From: Bryobacterales bacterium
Lineage (GTDB): Bacteria > Acidobacteriota > Terriglobia > Bryobacterales > Bryobacteraceae
DNA length: 37,967 bases
NCBI GenBank assembly: GCA_030693045.1
Contig: JAUYBU010000167.1
Location: forward strand, 1 to 37,967
Reading direction: 5' to 3'
Shown here: positions 8,725 through 17,179 of the stretch, in pieces
Layout: the number at the start of each line of letters is the position of its first letter
How positions within the stretch are numbered: the first letter of the stretch is position 1
The notes under the pieces: model-generated
Told to the model about the DNA's origin: nothing
Databases searched by the model: none
The model's input: the letters and a program-made list of their open reading frames with translations, nothing else
Made by a program: the position numbers and the translations under genes

Positions 8725-10545
8725 TTGAAACTACCCGGCCTTCTTCTCTCGCTTGTGGCCGCGGGCGCGCTGGCGGCGCCTCGCCCGGAGCATCCGAAGC
8801 CCCAGTTCGCGCGCAGCCTGTGGATGAACCTGAACGGTCCCTGGGACTTTGCGTTCGACATGCGGGAGCAGGGCCTGGAACAGCACTGGCAGCGGGACGC
8901 CGCGCGCCTCGACAAAAAGATCGTTGTGCCGTTCTGCCCAGAAAGCAAGCTCTCGGGCATCGCCTACACGGATTTCATTCCCGCCGTGTGGTATCGCCGC
9001 GGCTTTGCGATTCCAAGCGCCTGGAGCGGACAGAAGGTCTTTCTGCATTTCGGCGGAGTGGACTACGAAACGCGCGTCTGGGTGAATGGCCAGGAGGCCG
9101 GACGCCACTGGGGCGGCGCGGTCTCGTTCGCCTTCGACATCACCGCCTCGGTCAAGGCCGGCGACAACCAGTTGGTGGTCTATGCGCGGGACGACGTGCG
9201 GTCCGACGTGCAGCCTTCGGGCAAGCAGAGCACCCGGCGCGAGTCGTTCGGCGTCAACTACACGCGCACCACGGGGATCTGGCAGACGGTCTGGCTGGAG
9301 GCGCGGCCCCAGCGGCATCTGCGTTCCGTCCAGGTGGCGCCGGACCTGGACCAGAGCCGCTTCGTGCTGACGCCGGAAATCGAAGGTGACGGGCGCGACC
9401 TCACTTTTCAGGCGGTCCTGCTTTCGCCGGATGGCAAGGAAATCTCGCGCGTGCGGGCGGCGAATGCGGGAGGCCTGCCGCAGACGCTGGCGGTCCCGAA
9501 GCCGCGCGCGTGGTCCCCGCGCGATCCTTACTTGTACGGCCTGCGTCTGGAACTGGAGAGCGCGGGCAAGCCGGTGGATCGTGTCGCCAGCTACGCCGGG
9601 CTGCGCAAGTTCCACATCCAGGGGAACCGGTTCTACCTGAACAACCAGCCGATCTTTCTGCGCTTCGTGCTGGACCAGGGGTTTTATCCGGACGGCATCT
9701 GGACCGCGCCGAGCGATGCGGAGCTGAAGGCCGATGTCGAACGCTCGCTGGCCGCAGGGTTCAACGGCGCCAGGCTCCACCAGAAGGTCTTCGAGGAGCG
9801 CTTCCACTACTGGGCCGACCAGCTCGGCTACCTCACCTGGGCGGAGTTTCCGGACTGGGGAAACACCCGCTCGTTCGCCAATCCGCAGGGCGTGCTGAAC
9901 ATCGAGCGCGAGTGGCGCGAGGCCGTGCTGCGGGACCGGAACCACCCGTCCATCCTGGCCTGGACGCCGCTGAACGAGACCTCTCGCGGGGCCAAGGAGA
10001 ACTACGAAGCGTATAGCCGGGCGGTGCGGTCGCTGTATGCGGCGACGCGCGCGCTGGATCCGGCGCGGCCCGTCAACACGACCAGCGGCTACGTTCACGT
10101 CGTGACGGACATCTTCTCGGTACACGATTACGATCAGAACCCGGCAACCTTTCGGGAACGCTACGCCGCGGTTGCCCCGGATGCGGGAAAGAAGGCGTTC
10201 ACGCGGGTCCCGGAGACCTCGGCGCCTTACCAGGGACAGCCCTACGTGGTGGATGAGTACGGCGGGACCTTCTGGACCAGGGAGCACGAGGCGCAGCCCG
10301 CCAAGACCGGCGCGAACCGGAATGCCTGGGGCTACGGCAAGACGGCGAAGCAGGTCGAAGACGTGACCGAAGCGCTCACGCGAGTTCTGCTCGAACACCC
10401 GCACATTTCCGGCTTCGTGTATTGCCAACTGACGGACGTCGAGCAGGAAGTGAATGGAGTTTACACTTACGACCGGAAGCCGAAGTTGGACCTGAACCGG
10501 TTGAAGGCGATTTTCGGAGCGCCAGCCGCCATCGAGCGGCGCTGA
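8725..10545 (+). CDS. Secreted glycoside hydrolase family 2 protein
   Basis: Retaining exo-glycosidase of the beta-galactosidase/beta-glucuronidase/beta-mannosidase family, 606 residues. Order: signal peptide (about 1-17), sugar-binding jelly-roll (about 30-190, with LNGPWDFAFD and VDYETRVWVNGQEAG), immunoglobulin-like domain (about 195-300) and a TIM barrel. The acid/base glutamate is E418 in AWTPLNETSRG, and the nucleophile is probably E511 in VVDEYGGTFW. The start is a TTG at 8725, placed 8 bases after a strong GGGAGG, with a hydrophobic signal right behind it. It is divergent from sulfatase 1, so sulfate removal and exo-cleavage of one glycan is a reasonable guess. Substrate specificity cannot be read from sequence. 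Confidence 0.93.
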   Translation: MKLPGLLLSLVAAGALAAPRPEHPKPQFARSLWMNLNGPWDFAFDMREQGLEQHWQRDAARLDKKIVVPFCPESKLSGIAYTDFIPAVWYRRGFAIPSAWSGQKVFLHFGGVDYETRVWVNGQEAGRHWGGAVSFAFDITASVKAGDNQLVVYARDDVRSDVQPSGKQSTRRESFGVNYTRTTGIWQTVWLEARPQRHLRSVQVAPDLDQSRFVLTPEIEGDGRDLTFQAVLLSPDGKEISRVRAANAGGLPQTLAVPKPRAWSPRDPYLYGLRLELESAGKPVDRVASYAGLRKFHIQGNRFYLNNQPIFLRFVLDQGFYPDGIWTAPSDAELKADVERSLAAGFNGARLHQKVFEERFHYWADQLGYLTWAEFPDWGNTRSFANPQGVLNIEREWREAVLRDRNHPSILAWTPLNETSRGAKENYEAYSRAVRSLYAATRALDPARPVNTTSGYVHVVTDIFSVHDYDQNPATFRERYAAVAPDAGKKAFTRVPETSAPYQGQPYVVDEYGGTFWTREHEAQPAKTGANRNAWGYGKTAKQVEDVTEALTRVLLEHPHISGFVYCQLTDVEQEVNGVYTYDRKPKLDLNRLKAIFGAPAAIERR

Positions 10546-10550
10546 GCGCG

Positions 10551-10631
10551 CCTAATTCGGGGACAGGCTACGAAATCCCGAAATAGGGCCGGTCCGAATT
10601 TCGGGATTTCGTAGCCTGTCCCCGAATTAGG
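10551..10631. repeat. Family A paired palindromic repeat, copy 1
   Basis: Two perfect 34-base inverted arms (10551-10584 and 10598-10631) flank a 13-base loop. Each arm carries the core CGTAGCCTGTCCCCG (or its complement) plus CGGGATTTCG. The repeat begins 5 bases after the GH2 stop and ends 10 bases before the DUF362 start, between two genes of the same direction. Its RNA would fold into a very stable hairpin that could end or protect the GH2 transcript. Confidence 0.95.
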
Positions 10632-10641
10632 CGATTATGGA

Positions 10642-12153
10642 ATGATGACGAGCGGAAAACGGCGGTTGAAGTGGCTGGCGGCGGTGATGGGGCTGGGGTC
10701 GCTGGCGTGGTTTCTGGTGCGCGTGATTCCCAAGCCTTCCCGGGCGGCGTATCCGTGCCAGCGGGCGGCCGCGCCGCTGGCAAGTGGATTCGTCCTGTGG
10801 GTCGCCGGCCTGGTTGGCGCCAAGGCGCTGTTGGGATGGGCCAAGGGCTGCCGGTACGCCGCAGCGGCGACGATCCTGGCGTTGGCGGTGCTGGCGGTAT
10901 GGCTGCCGTTGGGAATGACCGGCGACGCAGACGCCCAGGAAGGTTTCACCCCCACCGATCCGCCCAACCAACCGATGGGCGTCGGGAAGGGCATTCATCC
11001 CGGCCGGGTGGTGTGGGTCCGCGATCCCGAAGCGACCCGTTGGGACGGCAAGACCGGCGAGTGGTGGGACGATGCCAACACCGATTCCCGCACCGTGGAC
11101 CGGATGGTGTCAGGAATGCTGCGCTCCCTGACCGGCGAGAAAACGGACAAGCAAGCCTGGGACGCGCTGTTTCGGCACTTCAACCAGACCCGCAAGCTGG
11201 GGAACGCCGGACACCGGCCGGGAGAAAAGGTCGCCGTCAAGATCAATGCGAATCAGGACCGGGGCGGCGAGTGGGGCACGGGCCGGGGGATGCCAAGCCC
11301 TCACGTGGTGTACGCTCTGGTCGCTCAACTGGTGAATGTCGCGGGTGTGCGCGGCGAGGACCTTGTGGTCTACGACGCGACCAGGTACATTGGGGACCCG
11401 GTCTATAAGAGGGTCAAGGCAAGCTTCCCGGCGGTCCAGTTCGTGGTGAGTCCCGCAACCGCCAAGGAAGGGCGCATCGCGGCCAGCCCGGACAAAGCCA
11501 ACCCGGTTCACTTTGCCGATCCGGCCCTGCCGGCGGCGTATTTGCCGCAGTGCGTCACCGAGGCGAAGTACCTGATCAACCTGGCGCTGTTCCGGGCGCA
11601 CACCCTGTTCGGCATGACCCTGACCGCGAAGAACCACTTTGGCTCGACATTCTTCCCGGAGGACACTCGCGGCTGGACGCCGCGGCCGCTGCACGACTAC
11701 GGTTCCAGAAACCGGCCCATGGGATCCTACAACTGCCTGGTCGATCTGATCGGGCACCGGCATCTGGGCGGCAAGACGCTGCTCTACATGCTGGACGGCT
11801 TGTACACGGCCGAGCACAACGAAGGGAAGCTGATTCGCTTCGCCTCGTTCGGAGACCGCTGGGCCGCCAGCCTGTTCCTGTCGCAGGACCCGGTGGCCAT
11901 CGACTCGGTGGGGCTGGATTTCCTGAGGAACGAACCGCGAGCCACACAGGTTCGCGGCAACCCGGACAACTTCCTGCACGAAGCCGCGCTGGCAAACAAA
12001 CCGCCCTCCGGGACGGTGTACGATCCCGAACGGGACGGCAAGCCCCTGGCGAGCCTGGGCGTACACGAGCACTGGAACAACCCTACCGACAAGCAGTATT
12101 CGCGCAACTTGGGCAAGGGCGACGGCATCGAACTGGTCACCCTGCCCCGCTAA
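10642..12153 (+). CDS. Membrane-anchored DUF362 domain protein
   Basis: The 503-residue protein has three predicted membrane segments near the N-terminus (about 10-30, 46-66 and 73-93), then a large domain matching DUF362. That domain shows VAVKINANQD, a CVTEAKYLINLALFRAH segment, LTAKNHFGSTF and the characteristic DPVAIDSVGLDFLR. DUF362 proteins are often linked to iron-sulfur redox proteins, but no 4Fe-4S cysteine cluster is seen here and the biochemical role is not established. The domain is likely held at the outer face of the membrane. It starts 10 bases after a family A palindrome, and the S9 peptidase start lies 1 base after its stop, so the two are probably cotranscribed. Confidence 0.82.
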   Translation: MMTSGKRRLKWLAAVMGLGSLAWFLVRVIPKPSRAAYPCQRAAAPLASGFVLWVAGLVGAKALLGWAKGCRYAAAATILALAVLAVWLPLGMTGDADAQEGFTPTDPPNQPMGVGKGIHPGRVVWVRDPEATRWDGKTGEWWDDANTDSRTVDRMVSGMLRSLTGEKTDKQAWDALFRHFNQTRKLGNAGHRPGEKVAVKINANQDRGGEWGTGRGMPSPHVVYALVAQLVNVAGVRGEDLVVYDATRYIGDPVYKRVKASFPAVQFVVSPATAKEGRIAASPDKANPVHFADPALPAAYLPQCVTEAKYLINLALFRAHTLFGMTLTAKNHFGSTFFPEDTRGWTPRPLHDYGSRNRPMGSYNCLVDLIGHRHLGGKTLLYMLDGLYTAEHNEGKLIRFASFGDRWAASLFLSQDPVAIDSVGLDFLRNEPRATQVRGNPDNFLHEAALANKPPSGTVYDPERDGKPLASLGVHEHWNNPTDKQYSRNLGKGDGIELVTLPR

Positions 12154-12154
12154 A

Positions 12155-14227
12155 ATGGCGTACATGAGACTTCTGGCCGCATTTCTGCTCGTCGCATCCA
12201 GCCTGGCCGCCGAAAAGCGGCCCATCACCCACGAGGACGTCTGGCTGATGAAGCGCGTGAGCGCGCCCGCGGTGAGCCCGGACGGCCGCTGGGCGGTGGT
12301 GTCGGTGACCGAACCGGCCTACGAACAATCCAAGACCGTCTCGGACCTGTGGATCGTGCCGCTTGACGGCACGACGTCCGCGCGCAAACTCACACACAGC
12401 CCGGGCAGCGAGAATGGTGCCGTGTTCTCTCCCGATTCGCGCCGGCTGGCCTTCGCCGCCAAGCGCGAGGGCGACGATGCCCCGCAGGTTTACGTGCTGT
12501 CGCTCGACGGCGGCGAGGCCGTGCGCGTCACCTCGATTTCCGCCGGGGCGTCAGGCCCAAGGTGGCGGCCCGACGGTAAAGCGATCCTGTTTCAGAGCCG
12601 CGTGTGGCCGGGCGCCGGCGACGACGAAGAGAATCGCAAGAAGGCGGCGGAGGCGAAAGCGCGCAAGTACAACGCGCGCGTCTATGAGTCGTTTCCGTTC
12701 CGCTTCTGGGACCGCTGGCTGGACGAGTTGAAGCCACACCTGTTTGTGCAGCCTCTCGAGGAGGGAGCGAAGGCCCGCGACCTGCTCGCCGGAACCAAAC
12801 TCGCCGAAGGGCCCGGCTTCGACGGCCCGCGCGGCGTCTCCGAGCCCGACCTGGAGCCGGTCTGGAGCCCGGACGGCGAGTCGATCGTCTTCAGCGCCAC
12901 GGCCAACCGCAATGTGGAAGCCTACGCGCCCAGCACCACGCATCTGTACCGGATGCCGGCCGCGGGCGGCGAGCCGGCGCCCATCACCTCAGGCGCCGAC
13001 AGTTATTCCAACGCCAAGTTCCGGCCCGACGGCAAGGCGCTGTATGCGCTTCACTCCAAGCGCGGCGACACGCAACTCTACAGCCTGTCGCGGCTGGCTC
13101 TCATCCCCTGGCCGGGCGGCCAACCGCGATTGGTGACGCCGGACTGGGACCGCTCGGTCGCCAACATCGCCTTCACGACCGACAGCACCCGTATTTACGT
13201 CACCGCCGAGGACAACGGCAACGACAAGCTGTTCACGCTCCCGGCGGGCGGCGGCGCGGTGGAACCGGTGCTCGAAGTGAAGGAAGGCGGCTACTCGGGG
13301 CTGGCGATTCCCGAGCGAGCGCCGGCGCCGGTCGTGATCGCACTGTGGGGCTCGATGACCCATCCGGAAGACCTGGTCGCGGTCGACGTGAAGGCCGGGA
13401 CGCACCGCTTTCTCACCGCGTTCAACAAGCAGCGCATCGAGGAGATCGACTGGCCGCCGGCGCGTCATTTCTGGTTCACCGCCAAAAGCGGCGCGCGCAT
13501 CCACAGCCTGCTGGTGCTGCCGCCGGCTTTCGATCCATCGAAGAAGTACCCGCTGCTGCTGTTCCCGCACGGCGGCCCGCACAACATGACCAAGGACCAG
13601 TTCTTCGTGCGCTGGAACTACCACCTGCTCACCAGCCCCGGCTACGTGCTGCTGATGACCAACTACACCGGCTCGACGGGATTCGGCGAGCAGTTCGCGG
13701 CGGCCATTCAGAAGGACATCCTGCGCGGGCCGGCCTCGGAGATCGAGCAGGCGGCCGACGCGGCCATCCGTGAGTTCCCCTTCATCGACGGTTCGCGGCA
13801 GGCGGCCGCGGGAGGAAGCTACGGCGGCTACCTCGTGAATTGGTTCGAGGGCAACACGAAGCGCTTTCGCTGCCTGGTGAACCACGCCGGGCTCACCGAC
13901 AACGCGTCGATGTGGGGCTCGACCGATGGCGCCTACTATTGGGAGAAACGCAACGGCGGGCCGGTGTGGGAACCGGGCGGAGTGTGGCGCGACCAAAGCC
14001 CGTCCACATACGCGGCCAACTTCTCGACGCCCATGCTGATCACGCACGGCGAGCAGGATTTCCGCGTGCCCATCAACCAGGCCTTCGAGATTTACAAACT
14101 ACTTCAGCGGCGGCAGGTTCCCAGCCGTCTGGTGATCTTCCCCGACGCCAGCCACTGGGTGCTGAAGGCCGAGGACGCGCGCTACCACATGAAAGAAGTT
14201 CTCGACTGGCTTAAGAAGTACCTGTAA
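12155..14227 (+). CDS. S9 family prolyl oligopeptidase-like peptidase
   Basis: Serine peptidase of clan SC. An N-terminal beta-propeller (about 25-420, with repeated SPDGR/RPDG blades) gates a C-terminal alpha/beta-hydrolase domain (about 430-690). The catalytic triad is visible: S555 in GGSYGGY, D635 in HGEQDFRVP and H667 in DASHWVL. A signal peptide (MRLLAAFLLVASSLAA, from the fourth codon) points to periplasmic peptide breakdown. The start could be the ATG at 12155 or the ATG at 12164, and neither has a clear ribosome binding site. It directly follows the DUF362 gene with a 1-base gap, which suggests translational coupling. The 690-residue length is normal for acylaminoacyl-peptidase-like members. 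Confidence 0.95.
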   Translation: MAYMRLLAAFLLVASSLAAEKRPITHEDVWLMKRVSAPAVSPDGRWAVVSVTEPAYEQSKTVSDLWIVPLDGTTSARKLTHSPGSENGAVFSPDSRRLAFAAKREGDDAPQVYVLSLDGGEAVRVTSISAGASGPRWRPDGKAILFQSRVWPGAGDDEENRKKAAEAKARKYNARVYESFPFRFWDRWLDELKPHLFVQPLEEGAKARDLLAGTKLAEGPGFDGPRGVSEPDLEPVWSPDGESIVFSATANRNVEAYAPSTTHLYRMPAAGGEPAPITSGADSYSNAKFRPDGKALYALHSKRGDTQLYSLSRLALIPWPGGQPRLVTPDWDRSVANIAFTTDSTRIYVTAEDNGNDKLFTLPAGGGAVEPVLEVKEGGYSGLAIPERAPAPVVIALWGSMTHPEDLVAVDVKAGTHRFLTAFNKQRIEEIDWPPARHFWFTAKSGARIHSLLVLPPAFDPSKKYPLLLFPHGGPHNMTKDQFFVRWNYHLLTSPGYVLLMTNYTGSTGFGEQFAAAIQKDILRGPASEIEQAADAAIREFPFIDGSRQAAAGGSYGGYLVNWFEGNTKRFRCLVNHAGLTDNASMWGSTDGAYYWEKRNGGPVWEPGGVWRDQSPSTYAANFSTPMLITHGEQDFRVPINQAFEIYKLLQRRQVPSRLVIFPDASHWVLKAEDARYHMKEVLDWLKKYL

Positions 14228-14249
14228 GAACATTTCCAAGCGGCACGCA

Positions 14250-14320
14250 CCGCTTGCTGACGCGCGCGGCTCAGTAGGAGTTTCCGAGCCGCGACTCAGT
14301 AGACGTTTCCGAGCCGCGAC
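14250..14320. repeat. Family C GC-rich repeat, copy 2, with a tandem duplicated unit
   Basis: Bases 14250-14272 are the exact reverse complement of 1751-1773, and similarity continues to about 14295 with an indel. A second unit of about 25 bases (CTCAGTAG then GTTTCCGAGCCGCGAC) follows in tandem, ending at 14320. GAGCCGCG and CGCGGCTC can pair as stems. The block lies between the S9 peptidase stop and the symporter stop, two convergent genes, and reaches to within 2 bases of the symporter stop. It may be a bidirectional terminator. Confidence 0.75.
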
Positions 14321-14322
14321 CG

Positions 14323-16200
14323 TCAGGGAGCGGTGGGAGCGGCTATTTCATGACGGCCCCCAAACACGCTCGCCAGCAGCTTGTCCGACGGCTTGCGAGT
14401 GAACAAGCTCACCGCGACCAGTACCACCGCGCTCAGGGGCAAAGCCACAATCAGCGGATCGACCACCGGCCAGTTGGGCACGTTGAACAGCAGGCTCTGC
14501 ACGCCGAAGAGGGCTTTGCAGATGCCCAGCGCCTGGGCCTCGGCGTCCTTGATGAACACCACCCACAGACCGTTCACCAGGACGCCCGTCACCATCCTGG
14601 CCTTCGCCGCGGCCCGCGTGACTCCGCGGAAATACAGCCCCCCGACGAAAGCCGGCAGGAACGCCGAGGCGCACAGTCCGAAGAAGATGGCCGTCGCGCG
14701 GGCGATCACGTAGCCACCGCGCGCGTAGTAGCCGATCGCCAGGGCGAAAATGATCCCGACCACCATGCCGATCCGGGTGACGGTGATGCTGCGGGTTTGC
14801 GCGCCAGCCAATTGCTTGTACACGTCGTGGCCGATGCCCGTCCCCATGGTGTGGATCTGGCTGGACAGGGTGCTCATGGCGGCGGCCAGCAGGGTCAGCA
14901 GGAAGAGCACGCTGAACCAGCGCGGCAGCGCGCTGGTGACGTAAATGGGAATGATGCTGTCGGGGTTGAACATCCACTGGCCCTGGCCCGCCGAGACCAC
15001 GGCCCGGAGGAAGCTCGACGCCCGCGGCCGCACTTCCACGCGGCCATCGGGAAGGTTAATCACCTCGGCCTTAGGCAGGATGGCCTCGGCCTTGCCAAGC
15101 CCTTTTAGCACTACGTGGGTGTCGGGGACGCCGTTGCCGGTGGTGTCGATGTGGAGCAGTTGACAGGGCACGGTCCGGGTCTCGAACCGCTCCTGTTTGG
15201 CGATGACGTTGGCCTTCTCGGTGGTGGCCATCAATTGTCCGCGGATCACCTCGTGCTTGAAAAAGTACACGTTCGAGAGGGCTCCCACGGTGAAAGCCAC
15301 GCCGGTCATCATGAGGATGAAGACGCCGCCCACCAGGACCGCCCGGTTCAGTTCCCGATCGGATTTCACGGTCATGAACCGCACCACCAGCTGCGGCTGA
15401 GCCAGAACGCCGATCCCCACGCCGAGCACGATGGTCGAAACCACGATCCACCAGAGGTTGTACTTGGGGGCGCCCCAGCCGAAGGCCGGCATCGCGGTCC
15501 AGCCCTGGTGGCCGATGGCGGCGTGCCCGGCGAAGACCTGGCCGCTCATCGCCGTCAGGTCCTGGTGGCCGGTCATGACGCCGCCCACCAGACCGTAGGA
15601 GCCGATCAGAAGCACGGCCATCCCAACGAACATGATTCCGCCCTGGAGCGCGTCGGTGTACATGACGCCCTTGAGGCCGCCTACCATCACGTAGCCCGCC
15701 GTGAGGACCGCGAAGACCAGCAGGGCCGGCTCGTAGGGCGTGCCGAAGTGCGTGGCTATGAACTCGCTGCCGCCGATCAGAACCGCCGCTGTGTAGACCG
15801 GCATGAGTAGGAAAATTACCGAACCGGCGAAGACCTGGATGAACTTGCTCTCGTAGCGGCGGCCCAGTAATTCCGGAAAAGTGTGGGCGTCCAGGGCGTG
15901 GCCGATCCTGCGGGTCTTGCCCCCCAGCACGGCGAAGGCGATGAAGACGCCCACGAAGACGTTACAGAAAGTCAGCCACAGCAGGCTCATCCCGAACATC
16001 GCCGCAACGCCGCCGAACCCGACGATGGCGCTGGTGGAGATGAAGGTGGACCCGTAGCTGAGGGCCATGATGACGGGATGGGCTTTGCGCCCGGCGAGCA
16101 TGTAGTCGCTGGCGCTCTTGGTTCGTTTCCAGCCCAGGTACCCCAGATAGACGACCATCAAAAGGTAGACCAGGACGGCTATGATCTCCCAGAATTTCAC
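14323..16200 (-). CDS. Sodium:solute symporter family (SSF) transporter
   Basis: Na+-coupled inner-membrane importer with the LeuT-like fold, 625 residues and about 12-13 membrane helices. SSF landmarks include SASDYMLAGRKAHPVIMALSY (residues 30-50, with TFISTSAIVGFGG after it), the GGLKGVMYTDALQGG stretch near 174-188 and LLAAAMSTLSSQIHTMG near 437-452. It is longer than common SSF proteins because of a hydrophilic stretch at about 315-410. That stretch contains D352-TTGNGVP-D360, which resembles an EF-hand-type calcium loop. The start is a GTG immediately after the stop of the small membrane protein gene, so the two are coupled. The substrate is not predictable; carboxylates, sugars and amino acids are all known for the family. 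Confidence 0.93.
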   Translation of the reverse strand: MKFWEIIAVLVYLLMVVYLGYLGWKRTKSASDYMLAGRKAHPVIMALSYGSTFISTSAIVGFGGVAAMFGMSLLWLTFCNVFVGVFIAFAVLGGKTRRIGHALDAHTFPELLGRRYESKFIQVFAGSVIFLLMPVYTAAVLIGGSEFIATHFGTPYEPALLVFAVLTAGYVMVGGLKGVMYTDALQGGIMFVGMAVLLIGSYGLVGGVMTGHQDLTAMSGQVFAGHAAIGHQGWTAMPAFGWGAPKYNLWWIVVSTIVLGVGIGVLAQPQLVVRFMTVKSDRELNRAVLVGGVFILMMTGVAFTVGALSNVYFFKHEVIRGQLMATTEKANVIAKQERFETRTVPCQLLHIDTTGNGVPDTHVVLKGLGKAEAILPKAEVINLPDGRVEVRPRASSFLRAVVSAGQGQWMFNPDSIIPIYVTSALPRWFSVLFLLTLLAAAMSTLSSQIHTMGTGIGHDVYKQLAGAQTRSITVTRIGMVVGIIFALAIGYYARGGYVIARATAIFFGLCASAFLPAFVGGLYFRGVTRAAAKARMVTGVLVNGLWVVFIKDAEAQALGICKALFGVQSLLFNVPNWPVVDPLIVALPLSAVVLVAVSLFTRKPSDKLLASVFGGRHEIAAPTAP

Positions 16201-16389
16201 TTACTCTTCCTCCGCATCGACTTCTTTCTCGTGCTTGACCCAGGTGGCATCCGCCGGTGTAGGTTCGGCCTCGTCGGCCTTGCGGCCGGCCAGTATCGAG
16301 TGAACCACGCACAGCAGGGTCGCAGCCAGGCATAGAAGATAGGCCATCCAGATCCAAGGATCGGGGATGCGCAGGACGCCGATTGTCAT
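16201..16389 (-). CDS. Symporter small accessory protein
   Basis: A 62-residue protein with one hydrophobic helix (about 12-33, DPWIWMAYLLCLAATLLCVV) and a charged C-terminal tail rich in Glu. It resembles the short DPWI-containing proteins encoded directly upstream of some SSF symporters and thought to be accessory subunits. Its TAA stop abuts the GTG start of the symporter without a gap, the order expected for such a pair. An upstream GGAGAAA sequence could serve as ribosome binding site at slightly long spacing. It probably sits in the inner membrane next to the transporter; the precise role is unproven. Confidence 0.85.
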   Translation of the reverse strand: MTIGVLRIPDPWIWMAYLLCLAATLLCVVHSILAGRKADEAEPTPADATWVKHEKEVDAEEE

Positions 16390-16431
16390 GGAAACGATTT
16401 CTCCTCTCTCTCAAAAAAGGGTGATTGGACC

Positions 16432-16459
16432 CGTATACTCTTTTCGCCCTTCAATGCAA
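16432..16459 (-). promoter_or_regulatory. Possible promoter of the symporter operon
   Basis: Read on the minus strand, TTGCAT (complement of 16454-16459) and TATACG (complement of 16432-16437) are separated by 16 bases. The -10 is 43 bases before the small-subunit start. The match to a sigma-70-type promoter is moderate, with the -35 only half conserved. It lies in the 158-base divergent gap, where nothing else is evident. Confidence 0.35.
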
Positions 16460-16547
16460 GGACGACCATCCCTCGGCGCCGCCCGGTGACAAGAGTCACT
16501 GATCGCGTTCAACGCCCCGGTTACTATCGGAACAGAGGAAAGATTGC

Positions 16548-17156
16548 ATGAGCATTCAAACTCTTGTCCCCGCGCGCGGGAGCCTGTACGCTTTCGCCCT
16601 GGCGCTGAGCTTTGTTCTTATCGGCGCCGAACCGGCTCGCGCCCATTGCGACGGAATGGACGGCCCGGTGGTGAAGGCGGCCCGCCAGGCTCTGGACAGC
16701 GGAAACGTGAATCGCGTTCTCATCTGGGTGCAGAGTGACAATGAGAGTGAGCTGCGCCAGGCGTTCGCGCGAACCCTGGCCGTCGGGAAACTCAATCCGG
16801 AGGCGAAAGGCCTGGCCGAAACCTACTTCTTCGAGACCGTGGTGCGGCTCCACCGGGCTGGCGAGGGAGAGCCCTACACGGGGCTGAAACCCGCCGGGCG
16901 CGACCTGGGTCCGGCCATTCCCGCGGCGGACCAGGCCATCCGGGACGGCTCCGACGAAGCGCTGGTCAAGATGCTGGCCGAAGCCGCGGCGCAAGGTGTC
17001 CGCGAGCGCTACCGCAAGGTCGCCGCGAGTAGGGACTTCTCTCAAAGCGACCTGAGCGCGGGCCGGGAAAACGTCAAGGCGTACGTCGAGTTCCTGCATT
17101 ATGTCGAAGGACTCCACCAGGCGATTCAACGCGGCGAGCAAGAGCATTCTCACTAG
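16548..17156 (+). CDS. Secreted DUF6448-like protein of unknown function
   Basis: A 202-residue protein with a signal peptide (about 1-32, ending EPARA). The mature protein starts HCDGMDGPVVKAA, a motif I associate with the DUF6448 family. The rest looks alpha-helical, with conserved-looking VLIWVQ and TYFFETVVRLHR segments, and ends in EQEHSH. The histidine and cysteine next to the cleavage site could bind metal or haem, but this is speculation. The ATG is preceded by AGAGGAAA at good spacing. It is divergent from the symporter operon and convergent with the metallohydrolase gene. No function is known to me. Confidence 0.75.
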   Translation: MSIQTLVPARGSLYAFALALSFVLIGAEPARAHCDGMDGPVVKAARQALDSGNVNRVLIWVQSDNESELRQAFARTLAVGKLNPEAKGLAETYFFETVVRLHRAGEGEPYTGLKPAGRDLGPAIPAADQAIRDGSDEALVKMLAEAAAQGVRERYRKVAASRDFSQSDLSAGRENVKAYVEFLHYVEGLHQAIQRGEQEHSH

Positions 17157-17179
17157 CGGGAGTTTCGCGCTGGCCGGCG

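Noticed and set aside
8731-10428. A 565-codon open frame on the minus strand opposite the GH2 gene
   Set aside because: Long antisense frames are common in GC-rich DNA. It has no family motifs, and the plus-strand GH2 has complete catalytic motifs and a ribosome binding site.
10551-10631. Terminal inverted repeats of an insertion sequence
   Set aside because: The arms enclose only 13 bases, and no transposase lies between any neighbouring copies.
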